Virus record (IMG/VR): IMGVR_UViG_3300029988_000016
Location: 1-35,275 of that record
Reading direction: 5' to 3' (one strand)
DNA length: 35,275 bases
From: a virus
Below the pieces are notes generated by a model. That model was not told where the DNA came from and ran no database searches. It was given only the letters and a program-made list of their open reading frames with translations. Below, piece by piece: positions 1-7,059 of the stretch. A program made the position numbers and the translations under genes. Within the stretch, counting starts at the first letter, position 1, and each line of letters opens with the position of its first letter.

Positions 1-60
1 ATCTCGATGCTGGATAAGCACCGCGAAGTTTTCCCAACTGACGGTATGGGAACCGTCTAG
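1..60 (+). CDS. C-terminal end of an upstream head gene (partial)
   Basis: Frame 1 is open from the window edge and encodes ISMLDKHREVFPTDGMGTV before a TAG at 58-60. An SD-led gene follows 23 bases later. By position (just before a head surface protein and connector genes) it could be the major capsid protein or another head protein, but 19 residues are not enough to identify it. The partial status is certain; the identity is an inference from gene order. Confidence 0.5.
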   Translation: MSMLDKHREVFPTDGMGTV

Positions 61-83
61 CCACCAAAAGGAGAAACAAAACA

Positions 84-884
84 ATGTCAAATCTCAACAT
101 CATCAGCACGTCGCCCAACCCTGCGGTAGCCCAGCAGACAGACCTCGTCAACGCTCTTGTGACGGCGGTCCAGGCTGTGCCCGTAACTCCTCCGGTGGTG
201 ATTGCCGTACCACTGGCCCCCGCTTCGACCAACTACACGTATGCCGTGGTCGCCAAGCTCGGCACTCAAACGGTACCCGCAACTGTCACGATCACTACCG
301 GCGCGGCCACGCTCTCGGCTACGGCATCCAACACCATCTCGTGGAACACGATCCCCGGTGCCGTCTATGACGTGTACCGTGTGACGGGCGGCGCAAACCA
401 GGGCAAGATTGCATCGAACCTTACCCCCAACGTGCCGAATGGCTATGGCGGTGTGCTGAATACGCTGGCAACAATGAGCGTAGTTGACGCTGGGCTTTCT
501 GGCGATTCAACAGCGGCTCCGACGTTCAACACTACCGGAACGCTGGCGCATGGAGCGATGACGCCCGATCAGGTGGTGAATTCGGCGACTGCGGTCATCA
601 GCATCATCACCGGCACTGTGCTCGTAACCTACGCTGGCGTAGCGGCCATGACCCTCGGAACCCCGGTAGCGGGCCCGGCTTCAGCGGGCGGTCAGGATGG
701 AGCCGAATTGCTCTTCATCACTACCACCACGAACCAGCACACCGTGACAACCCCGGCCAATGTCATCAATGGCAACAAGCACATTCTGACCTTTGCTGCC
801 ACGGCCAACAGCCAGCTCTCTTTGGAGGCCCACGGCGGCATCTGGTACTACGCCAACGCTGTGAACGCAGCAGTCGCCAGCTAA
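84..884 (+). CDS. Virion surface protein with Fn3/Ig-like domain, probably head fibre or decoration
   Basis: 266 residues, preceded by AAAAGGAG ten bases before the ATG. The protein is rich in A, T, V, N and G with almost no charged residues, typical of beta-rich virion surface proteins. Residues about 50-110 have a fibronectin/Ig-like pattern (YTYAVVAKLG, then ISWNTIPGAVYDVYRV), as seen in domains that phages place on capsids and fibres. The C-terminal third ends with a beta pattern around LTFAATANSQLSLEAHGG and IWYYAN, which resembles the tip of head-fibre or decoration proteins. Its place directly after a head gene and before connector genes favours a capsid rather than a tail role. No enzymatic motif is visible. 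Confidence 0.55.
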   Translation: MSNLNIISTSPNPAVAQQTDLVNALVTAVQAVPVTPPVVIAVPLAPASTNYTYAVVAKLGTQTVPATVTITTGAATLSATASNTISWNTIPGAVYDVYRVTGGANQGKIASNLTPNVPNGYGGVLNTLATMSVVDAGLSGDSTAAPTFNTTGTLAHGAMTPDQVVNSATAVISIITGTVLVTYAGVAAMTLGTPVAGPASAGGQDGAELLFITTTTNQHTVTTPANVINGNKHILTFAATANSQLSLEAHGGIWYYANAVNAAVAS

Positions 885-886
885 GC

Positions 887-1480
887 ATGGACATCACCCT
901 AGAAGGCGGCAAGCGGCTCTCTGCACGGTTGGATCACATGGGTCCTGCCATCAGAACAGCCGCGCGCCGCCAACTGGCGAACATCGGCGAACACTTGGCT
1001 AGCTACGGGCAGCAGCACTTCGAGGAATCAGGACTCAAGAGACGGTCTGGAAACCTTGCCGCATCTATGGCGGCAATGCCGGTTGAGGAAGATGAACACG
1101 GCCTGACCGGTGGCATGATGGCCGGGAAAGGCTTGAAGTACGGCCCCGCTCAAGAGTTCGGTGCGGAGATCGATGCGGCCAATGGCCACATGCTGGCAAT
1201 TCCAATGGAAGATGCACTGACGCCAGCAGGAGTGGCAAGGTTCGCTCCGCGGGACGCCAAAGACGCCGGTTATGATCGGATCTTCTTTTCAAACGTGGGC
1301 AACAACGTCTACATGTTCGGCGTCATGGATGGCATCGTCCACTTGCTTTTCGTTCTCGTGCATCACGTCTCGATTCCGGCGCGCCCGTTTGCGGGTCCTG
1401 CGCTCGACGCCAACCGGGCATGGATTGAGGCGCGATTGAAGCAAGCAGTCGATGAAGGAATCAAGGAGTCGGGAGAGTAA
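887..1480 (+). CDS. Virion morphogenesis / tail completion protein (Mu gpG or HK97 gp10-like)
   Basis: 197 residues, starting 2 bases after the previous stop. Basic, helix-rich N-terminus (RLDHMGPAIRTAARRQ), then SGLKRRSGNLAASM, KYGPAQEFGAE and, near the C-terminus, VSIPARPFAGPALDAN. The series 'R-SG-L', 'YG..QEFG' and 'IPARPF.G' is the usual signature of the Mu gpG / HK97 gp10 tail-completion families, which join the tail to the filled head. The gene position between head and sheath genes fits. A hydrophobic stretch (HLLFVLVHHV) in the C-terminal half is probably a buried beta hairpin. The next gene overlaps by one base (TAATG). Confidence 0.6.
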   Translation: MDITLEGGKRLSARLDHMGPAIRTAARRQLANIGEHLASYGQQHFEESGLKRRSGNLAASMAAMPVEEDEHGLTGGMMAGKGLKYGPAQEFGAEIDAANGHMLAIPMEDALTPAGVARFAPRDAKDAGYDRIFFSNVGNNVYMFGVMDGIVHLLFVLVHHVSIPARPFAGPALDANRAWIEARLKQAVDEGIKESGE

Positions 1481-1950
1481 TGGGACATCCGATTGGACGC
1501 GAGGCTGTATATTCGGCATTCTTCGCGCAGTTGAAGGCGGCGCTTGTGACCCCGACAAGCCCATTCAACTATGCCGGCCGTCGTCCGGTTCCTGATACCG
1601 ACCTGGCCGAGGAGCAGTACCCCGCATTCTTCATGATGGAGGCCGGTGAAATCTATGACCGTAGCGTTCTATTTGCGCCTGCGCGGGTATCTCTACTCTG
1701 CACGATTTCAGTTGTTTCCCTTCAAGGCGAAGTTCCAGATGAGACCAATGTCTCAAATCTTAACAACCTTGCGGATGCGGTTGAGAGCGCCATACAGGAT
1801 TCGGTCGGGCCAACGGCGGACTTGACCCTGGGCGGACTGGTGCAAGATTGCTGGATCACGCATCGGACCTTGACAATTACCGGCTCATCGTCGCAACGTC
1901 AGAGCAAACAGAACTTCGGCGTAGAAATCGTACTGCCGCATTCGAGGTGA
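1480..1950 (+). CDS. Head-tail joining / tail terminator-like protein
   Basis: 156 residues, its ATG overlapping the preceding stop (TAATG), so probably coupled. It looks like a small alpha/beta protein: N-terminal helix (REAVYSAFFAQLKAAL), a Pro-rich segment, and a strand-rich C-terminal half ending QRQSKQNFGVEIVLPH. Size, position after a gpG-like gene and overall pattern match neck or tail-terminator proteins of myophages, which cap the tail tube. No single diagnostic motif is seen, so the assignment rests mainly on gene order. The gene at 2398 is a second candidate for a similar role. Confidence 0.45.
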   Translation: MGHPIGREAVYSAFFAQLKAALVTPTSPFNYAGRRPVPDTDLAEEQYPAFFMMEAGEIYDRSVLFAPARVSLLCTISVVSLQGEVPDETNVSNLNNLADAVESAIQDSVGPTADLTLGGLVQDCWITHRTLTITGSSSQRQSKQNFGVEIVLPHSR

Positions 1951-1953
1951 CAA

Positions 1954-2397
1954 ATGTTCTACGAAGACTCCAGAATGGGAATGGCGAAGTCGGCAACCCC
2001 CAACCCCTACAACAATCACGGCGTGGGCTGCCCTTGTATTCTATGCGGCCAGACGCGCGGGATGGCGATGGCAAAGCGGGACGCCGGTGCCAGCGAAGAG
2101 AAGATGCACCTGGCCATTGCCCATAGCCTGCACCACTCGCAGGCAAAGGGTGATCACGAGCGCAAGGCTTACGGCTGGGGAGGCGTTCATGATGGGCAGG
2201 CACCGCCCGAACTCACTGTCGAGCAGAAGGCCAAGCATCTGGAAGCGGCCGCCGCTCACGGGCAAGCTCAGGACCATTACCGTTCTGCGGCCAACTCCTA
2301 CCGCGACAACCTGCCTAAGGGTGCCGCTGAGCATCAGAAGCTGGCAGAGGAAGCGGCGGCGCGGGCCGAGAAGCTGAGCGCAAAGGCGAACGCGTAA
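1954..2397 (+). CDS. Hypothetical protein with N-terminal Cys cluster and Ala-rich helices
   Basis: 147 residues. Residues about 25-33 carry VGCPCILCGQT, a CxCxxC cluster that could bind a metal. The rest is strongly helical, rich in Ala, Glu, Lys and His (ATG-proximal MAMAKRDAG, then TVEQKAKHLEAAAAHGQAQ, and EEAAARAEKLSAKANA at the end), probably a coiled coil or helical bundle. The gene sits between two neck/tail-completion candidates and its stop is immediately followed by the ATG of the gp37-like gene, so it belongs to the same operon. I do not recognise the family. Confidence 0.6.
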   Translation: MFYEDSRMGMAKSATPNPYNNHGVGCPCILCGQTRGMAMAKRDAGASEEKMHLAIAHSLHHSQAKGDHERKAYGWGGVHDGQAPPELTVEQKAKHLEAAAAHGQAQDHYRSAANSYRDNLPKGAAEHQKLAEEAAARAEKLSAKANA

Positions 2398-3006
2398 ATG
2401 AGCGACCCAACATATGGCGCGCTCCCGGTACAGATCGACCCCACGGCATGGGGCGGCAGGACCAATACGCCCCCCGCGTCCCTCACTGTGGACTCGATTC
2501 AGAATCAGATTGCCGCTCAACTCGTGGCGTTCTTTGCTTCCGGATCGCTGGCAATTCCGGTCTACATCTACCCAGCCTTTGACCTTGATACGTGGTGGGC
2601 TAGTTCGGCGATTGCTTTCGTCCTGATTTCCTACAGCAACACAGGACTCTCAAAACCGCTTGCTACGTCGTCCATGGTCCAAGAGCGCACGCTTCAGTTC
2701 AAGATCCACGTGGAGGCGCGCAAGACGGCGTGGAACCTCAGCGGGGCCGGCTCAGTCTACGCGCTCATCGATGCAATTGAATCGGCGCTGGGGGGATTCC
2801 AGCCTACCGGATGCCGTCACGCCTACTTCACCGAGGAAAGATTCTCGGAACAGGACCCACAAGGGCGCGTCTGGCTGTACGACCTGACTTTCAACGTCCT
2901 CACCATTCGCCCGCGGCTGTTGCCCTCTTACGCGCTGGCGAACTTGCAGCAAGCGATTTTCAACGTTACTCCGAGCGGAGATCAGATCATCGTCCCCGAA
3001 CCATAA
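2398..3006 (+). CDS. Mu Gp37-like tail protein (DUF1834-type)
   Basis: 202 residues, starting directly after the previous stop. The C-terminal part (VWLYDLTFNVLTIRPRLLP) and the middle section (SMVQERTLQFKIHVEARK, then ALIDAIESALGGF) match the pattern of the Gp37 / DUF1834 family of Mu-like phages. That family lies just before the tail sheath gene and is thought to act in tail termination. Here it also lies just before the sheath, with only a 61-residue gene and a terminator in between. A CAGGACTC word lies at 2642. Confidence 0.6.
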   Translation: MSDPTYGALPVQIDPTAWGGRTNTPPASLTVDSIQNQIAAQLVAFFASGSLAIPVYIYPAFDLDTWWASSAIAFVLISYSNTGLSKPLATSSMVQERTLQFKIHVEARKTAWNLSGAGSVYALIDAIESALGGFQPTGCRHAYFTEERFSEQDPQGRVWLYDLTFNVLTIRPRLLPSYALANLQQAIFNVTPSGDQIIVPEP

Positions 3007-3033
3007 CCACAGACCACCACGAGAGGAAAAACC

Positions 3034-3219
3034 ATGAAAACGTTCGTAGTAATCCAAGGTGAAAGCAGAGAAAAGTTTGAAGCGGATGCGATGTTTTCCA
3101 CAGACAAAGGAGAGGTGCATTTTATCCGGTATCTAGCTTTCCCAGAGAAACAACCCCTAGAGAAGATTGCAGTCGTAGTATTGGCCCCCGGTATGATTAT
3201 TCGTCAACTGCCGGAGTAG
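3034..3219 (+). CDS. Small hypothetical protein
   Basis: 61 residues, with a good Shine-Dalgarno (AGAGGAAA) before the ATG. The sequence starts MKTFVVIQGESREKFEADAM and ends with a strand-rich part (EKIAVVVLAPGMIIRQLPE). It is charged and soluble, probably a small beta fold. It is the last gene before the 3261-3307 terminator. Base composition is a little more AT-rich than its neighbours, so it may be a mobile small accessory gene. Function unknown. Confidence 0.55.
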   Translation: MKTFVVIQGESREKFEADAMFSTDKGEVHFIRYLAFPEKQPLEKIAVVVLAPGMIIRQLPE

Positions 3220-3260
3220 CAACCTGATACACTTTGTATCGACGGGTACTCAAGCACTGA

Positions 3261-3307
3261 GGCTCGGATGGTTCTGGTTTGATAAGCCAGAGCTATCCGG
3301 GCCTTTT
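3261..3307 (+). terminator. Strong intrinsic terminator between head/neck and tail genes
   Basis: Arms 3261-3277 and 3287-3303 pair over 17 base pairs in RNA (three G-U pairs) around the 9-base loop TTTGATAAG, followed by TTTT. This is a textbook rho-independent terminator. It lies only 29 bases before the sheath ATG and covers the upstream in-frame TTG at 3279, so that TTG is not a credible start for the sheath. A small inverted repeat GATAC-ACTTT-GTATC lies just upstream, about 3227-3241. Confidence 0.75.
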
Positions 3308-3335
3308 CACGTTTGGCGGCAAAGGAGCGGAGAAA

Positions 3336-5645
3336 ATGGCTTTCTTCCATGGCATCACGGTAACCGAGGTCAACACCAACGGCGTCTCCATTCAGGTGGT
3401 CAACTCGGCAGTTATTGGCCTCATTGGCTCGGCTCCACAGTGGTCGGCATCGTCTGGAGCAGGACCCGGAATCAACGTCCCGACGCTCATTCAGTCTGCC
3501 GCGCAGGGATCAAACTTCGGCAAGCAGATTGCCGGATACACGATTCCTGAAGCCCTTGCGGACATTCAACTCCAAGGCGCGGGTGCCGTCATCGTCATCG
3601 ACGTGTTCAACCCACTGCTCCATCAGAGCACCTTTGCGACCAATCCCTTGACAGGACCCGCATCCAACAGTGTGCCGGTAACACTCGGCCACATGGGCCT
3701 AATTGGTCCAGGCTTGCCCAACACCCCTCTCTCGACGGCATCTGTTGATACCGTGGCACAGGCAGGCGGCGCGGCAAGCCACAGCTACGCAACAGGCGAC
3801 ACGATTACCCTGGCGGGCGGAACGTCCTCAGTCCCCGCGGTCCTGACCGTCGCAACAACGAAGCTCGTATCGCTGGCGGTGAATGCCCCCGGCGGCGCTA
3901 CATCGCACAACTACGCAGCCGGCGACAGCGTTACGCTGGCAGGCGGAACCGCTTCGGTTGCTCCTCAACTCACCGTTACCTCCACTCAGGTTACGGGCGC
4001 AACGGTTGCGATCGGTGGAAGCGGCGGCACGAACGGGACTCAAACTGTGACCGGAACGACTGGCACCGGGACACGCTTTCAGGCTTCTGTGACTGTGGCC
4101 GGTGGCGCGATTACCGCGGTCCTGTCGATCTCTTTGGCTGGCTCCTACTCCGTGAACCCCACGGCTCCCGCTCTTGAGCCTGTGACGGGCGGTGGACTGG
4201 TTGGCGCCGAACTGGCAATCACTCTGGGAGTGGCCACCTTCAACATCGTCAACGCGGGCAGTTTCACCGTGAACAGCGCGGCACTGACGCAGGCAAGCTC
4301 AACGGGACTCGGCACCGGGGCGACCTTCAACCTTGGCGTCTTTGGAGTCCTGACGGCCACGGTATCCACGGCGGGAAGCTACTCGGCTGTCCCGGCGAAC
4401 CCTGTAGCTCAGGCCAGCACCTCGGGCAGCGGCACCGGTGCCACTTTCAATGTGACCTTTGCGGGGCCGCCTACCACTGTCGTGGTCAAGAACCAGGCCG
4501 GCTCGACGACCTACGTCGAGGGCACTGATTACACCATCGATTACGTGAACGGCCTGCTCTACACCAAGAGCGGCGGCGCAATCACCTCGGCGCAGGCATT
4601 GCAGGTCTCCGGCGCCTACTGCGACCCGTCCAAGGTTGCATATACCGACATCATCGGGACCGTGACCGGAAGCACCTATACCGGCATCCAAGTCTTGCAG
4701 ACCACCTTCCAGACGATGGGCCTGTTCGCCAAGCTGCTCATCACCCCAACCTTCTACGATGCGTCAACCAGCGCCAACCTGCTGGCCATGGCGACGAAGC
4801 TCCGGGCCATCTCGTTCACCGATGCGCCGCCGAATACGACCGTGGCAACCGCCATCGCCAACCGCGGCGCCGCCGGCAACGCATTCAATCAGGCCAGCGA
4901 CCGGCTTGCTCTCACCTTCCCATGGCAGTTGAAGACGCCCACCAGCATCAGCCCCACAGGCGTGGTAGTGGGCGCACAGGGCACCATCGGATACACAACC
5001 TTGACCGGGACCGTTGACACGCCGTACAGCACTTGGGTAGTGGGCGCTACGGCAGCCAACGACATCGCCAATGGCTTCTGGTTCTCGCCGTCGAACACCA
5101 TCATCAACGGGATTCTGGGTCCTGATGTCAACCTCTACATGAGCGCCTACGATCCGACTTCGGACACGAACGCGCTGAACGCGGCCGGCATCATGACGGC
5201 CTTCAACGGCTACGGTACCGGCTACAGGACATGGGGCAACCGCGCATCGAGCTTCCCGTCGAGCGGCGCGGTCACCACGTTCATCGCCGTTCGCAGGACC
5301 CTCGACGTTGTGGAGCAGAGCATCCAATACAGTTCGCTCCCCTTCGCAGACAAGCCCATCACTAACGGCCTCATCAATTCGATCTTGCAGAGCGTGAATG
5401 GGTTTATCAACTCGCTCATCCAGCAGGGCGCATTGATTGCTGGAAGCACGGTAACCTACAACCCGGTTGACAACCCCCCTGCGAGTCTGGCGAATGGGCA
5501 ACTCACGTTTGAAGTAAGCGTGATGCCGCCGCCGCCGGCCGAGCAGATCATTTACAACTTCTCCATCAACACCAGCCTGCTTGCGAACCTCGGGGCATCC
5601 GTAACGAGCACCAGCACAACCAGCAACGTCAATGTGACCGCATAA
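3336..5645 (+). CDS. Contractile tail sheath protein with large adhesin-like insertion
   Basis: 769 residues. The start is taken at 3336 (SD AAAGGAG nearby); an in-frame TTG at 3279 lies inside a terminator loop. The N-terminus MAFFHGITVTEVNTNGV followed by AVIGLIGSAPQW is the classical start of myophage sheath proteins. The C-terminal half has the usual sheath pattern: DYTIDYVNGLLYT at about 398-410, then LLITPTF, TWGNRASSF, VEQSIQYSSLPFADKP, and a final strand-rich domain (VSVMPPPPAEQIIYNF). Between residues about 134 and 376 there is an inserted block rich in G, T, S and A, with two near-identical YA[TA]GD..TLAGGT units and three AGS[YF]...GTGATFN units. Such repeats are common in phage adhesins. 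The protein is therefore longer than the usual 380-500 residues. Confidence 0.92.
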   Translation: MAFFHGITVTEVNTNGVSIQVVNSAVIGLIGSAPQWSASSGAGPGINVPTLIQSAAQGSNFGKQIAGYTIPEALADIQLQGAGAVIVIDVFNPLLHQSTFATNPLTGPASNSVPVTLGHMGLIGPGLPNTPLSTASVDTVAQAGGAASHSYATGDTITLAGGTSSVPAVLTVATTKLVSLAVNAPGGATSHNYAAGDSVTLAGGTASVAPQLTVTSTQVTGATVAIGGSGGTNGTQTVTGTTGTGTRFQASVTVAGGAITAVLSISLAGSYSVNPTAPALEPVTGGGLVGAELAITLGVATFNIVNAGSFTVNSAALTQASSTGLGTGATFNLGVFGVLTATVSTAGSYSAVPANPVAQASTSGSGTGATFNVTFAGPPTTVVVKNQAGSTTYVEGTDYTIDYVNGLLYTKSGGAITSAQALQVSGAYCDPSKVAYTDIIGTVTGSTYTGIQVLQTTFQTMGLFAKLLITPTFYDASTSANLLAMATKLRAISFTDAPPNTTVATAIANRGAAGNAFNQASDRLALTFPWQLKTPTSISPTGVVVGAQGTIGYTTLTGTVDTPYSTWVVGATAANDIANGFWFSPSNTIINGILGPDVNLYMSAYDPTSDTNALNAAGIMTAFNGYGTGYRTWGNRASSFPSSGAVTTFIAVRRTLDVVEQSIQYSSLPFADKPITNGLINSILQSVNGFINSLIQQGALIAGSTVTYNPVDNPPASLANGQLTFEVSVMPPPPAEQIIYNFSINTSLLANLGASVTSTSTTSNVNVTA
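3786..3977 (+). repeat. Repeated beta units inside the sheath gene
   Basis: Two copies of a 22-residue unit are encoded at 3786-3851 and 3912-3977: YATGDTITLAGGTSSVPAVL and YAAGDSVTLAGGTASVAPQL, each followed by TV. Downstream, about 4137-4455, three copies of a second unit occur (starting AGSY, AGSF and AGSY; the last two ending GTGATFN). The repeats are clear in protein but diverged in DNA, so they are not recent duplications. Confidence 0.75.
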
Positions 5646-5655
5646 GGAGCGCACC

Positions 5656-6177
5656 GTGGCAAACCTCGTGATTAATTCGCTGAGTAACTGCAATGTATAC
5701 CTCAACGGTGTCGAACTCCTCGGGCGCGCCGCCGAAGTCAAGATTCCTCAGCCCAAGCGCATCAGGACAGACTACAAGGGCCTCGGCATGGCCGCGCGCA
5801 TCAAGATCCCGACCGGCTGGGACATGATGGAGTCCACCATCAAATGGTCTTCGTTCGATCCTGACACCATCAGCCAAGTGGCCTTGTCCAGCCAGACATG
5901 CTCAATCAGTTGCCTCGGCGATCTCCAGACCCTCTCAGCATCGGGAGAGGTTTCCGAGAGTCCTGTCATCTATAACTTCAACGGCGTTCCGTTCGATGTG
6001 GGTGACATTGACTTCAAGTCGCAGGAGCTGGTGGAGTTCACGTCCAGCTTCGATGTTTACCACGTCGATTTGAGCGTGGGCGGAACTCAGATTTACCTCT
6101 TTGACGCATTCTCGAATCAGTACGTTGTGAACGGCGTTGACCAGTTGGCGAACTATCGCGCCAACATCGGAGGTTGA
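5656..6177 (+). CDS. Tail tube protein (P2 FII-like)
   Basis: 173 residues with a GTG start after AAGGAG. The N-terminal part MANLVINSLSNCNVYLNGVE, followed by GRAAEVKIPQPKRIRTDYKG, and the later EFTSSFDVYHVDLSVGGTQI closely follow the major tail tube protein family (P2 FII type). It forms the inner tube through which DNA passes. It is 10 bases downstream of the sheath gene, the universal order in contractile tails. Confidence 0.92.
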   Translation: MANLVINSLSNCNVYLNGVELLGRAAEVKIPQPKRIRTDYKGLGMAARIKIPTGWDMMESTIKWSSFDPDTISQVALSSQTCSISCLGDLQTLSASGEVSESPVIYNFNGVPFDVGDIDFKSQELVEFTSSFDVYHVDLSVGGTQIYLFDAFSNQYVVNGVDQLANYRANIGG

Positions 6178-6180
6178 TAA

Positions 6181-6477
6181 GTGGCAGCCAACGGATATGC
6201 ACCATCCGCTTCGCAGCAAGTCGTAGCAAGCGGAATAGCACAGACAATCGCCAACCCTGGCACGGGCGCAACTCTGCGTCTTGCCAATGTGGGAGCCGAG
6301 CCTGTGTATGTCGCACTGGGCGCATCGAGTCCTGTTGCGGTCAATCCCCAGACGGGACTCGCGATCTTGCCCGGCGCGCCTGCTGAGTTTCTGACGGCAG
6401 TATCAAGCGGGTTCATCGGCTTCGTGACAGACGGATGCACTTTCAATGTTCGGCTCAACATCTCGCAAGGGACGTAG
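6181..6477 (+). CDS. Small structural protein after the tail tube
   Basis: 98 residues, GTG start right after the tube stop codon (TAAGTG). The sequence is hydrophobic and strand-rich with few charges: QTIANPGTGATLRLANVGAE, PVYVALG, then PAEFLTAVSSGFIGFVTDG. This is the look of a small beta-sandwich virion protein, possibly decorating the tail. I do not know a named family. It lies in the tail operon between tube and assembly chaperone. Confidence 0.6.
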   Translation: MAANGYAPSASQQVVASGIAQTIANPGTGATLRLANVGAEPVYVALGASSPVAVNPQTGLAILPGAPAEFLTAVSSGFIGFVTDGCTFNVRLNISQGT

Positions 6478-6523
6478 AGGCCAGACCACAACCATAGCCG
6501 AGCACCGGCGTGAGGTGATTCAA

Positions 6524-6907
6524 ATGGCAACAGGACCCATCGTACTGACTTCCGATACAACCCCCTCCCCCGAACAGATTCGCCGCGAGTTTGACCTTCC
6601 CTCTGGCAAGCACGTTATCTTGCTTAAAGGTACTGGTCGTGACCAGCGTCTAGCCGCAACTGTCGCCGGCGAGAACGCAGACAGCATCAAGATTCAGGAC
6701 GCTCTGGCTTCCCGGCTTTCCCTTGTAGACGGAAAGCGCATCCGCATGGAGGACGTAGACGAGATGGACTTCGACGATGCGATGGTGTTTCGCGCCGAGG
6801 TCTCTCAGGTATTGCGCCCTTTGCTCCAGAGGATTTCGGGTGTCCTGAAAACGGACCAGGAAGCTCCGAAACCCGCACAGTACGCGGAAACAGACCATTC
6901 GTCCTAA
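6524..6907 (+). CDS. Tail assembly chaperone
   Basis: 127 residues from the ATG at 6524, preceded by GAGGTGATT. A longer frame from 6446 overlaps the previous gene and lacks an SD. The protein is soluble and charged, with ITV-like strands (HVILLKGTGRDQRLAATVAG), an acidic helix (RMEDVDEMDFDDAMVF) and RAEVSQVLRPLLQRISGVL. Size and exact position between tube and tape measure match the tail assembly chaperones (lambda G, P2 E) that coat the tape measure before tube polymerisation. The reading frame at -1 remains open into the next small ORF, as expected for the G/GT frameshift product. Confidence 0.7.
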   Translation: MATGPIVLTSDTTPSPEQIRREFDLPSGKHVILLKGTGRDQRLAATVAGENADSIKIQDALASRLSLVDGKRIRMEDVDEMDFDDAMVFRAEVSQVLRPLLQRISGVLKTDQEAPKPAQYAETDHSS

Positions 6908-6909
6908 GC

Positions 6910-7059
6910 ATGGAAGCACTGGGAGCGATGGTGCATGAAGGGGTGAGTCCTGAGACCATCGATACCATGTCAATAGGCGATTTAGTGGGATGGTACCAAG
7001 TTATGCACTCCTACTCCCGTAGCGTTGAAAAGCAGATGAGGAAGCGGAGGAAACCTTGA
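6910..7059 (+). CDS. Small ORF after the chaperone; possible frameshift extension (T/E'-like)
   Basis: 49 codons: MEALGAMVHEGVSPETIDTM, then SIGDLVGWYQVMHS and a basic tail KQMRKRRKP. No SD is visible before its ATG (only TAAGC after the chaperone stop), while the -1 frame of the chaperone gene runs open into it. The 'SPETIDTMSIGDLVGWYQ' helix resembles the short second chaperone segment of other tail operons. Its TGA overlaps the TTG start of the tape measure. It may be made by coupling or as a -1 frameshift fusion; I see no perfect slippery heptamer. Confidence 0.6.
   Translation: MEALGAMVHEGVSPETIDTMSIGDLVGWYQVMHSYSRSVEKQMRKRRKP

Noticed and set aside
3261-3303. Possible tRNA or small structured RNA
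   Set aside because: Only one long hairpin plus T-run is present; no cloverleaf arms, T-loop or acceptor end.
3279-3335. Upstream TTG start adding 19 residues to the sheath
   Set aside because: The TTG is in the loop of an intrinsic terminator, and the ATG at 3336 has a good SD and the canonical sheath N-terminus.
4764-5741. 325-codon minus-strand ORF opposite the sheath gene
   Set aside because: No recognisable motif, low-complexity Arg/Gly/Val composition, and no SD; antisense shadow of the sheath gene.
6446-6523. 26-residue N-terminal extension of the tail chaperone
   Set aside because: It overlaps the previous gene out of frame, has no SD, and the ATG at 6524 has GAGGTGATT before it.
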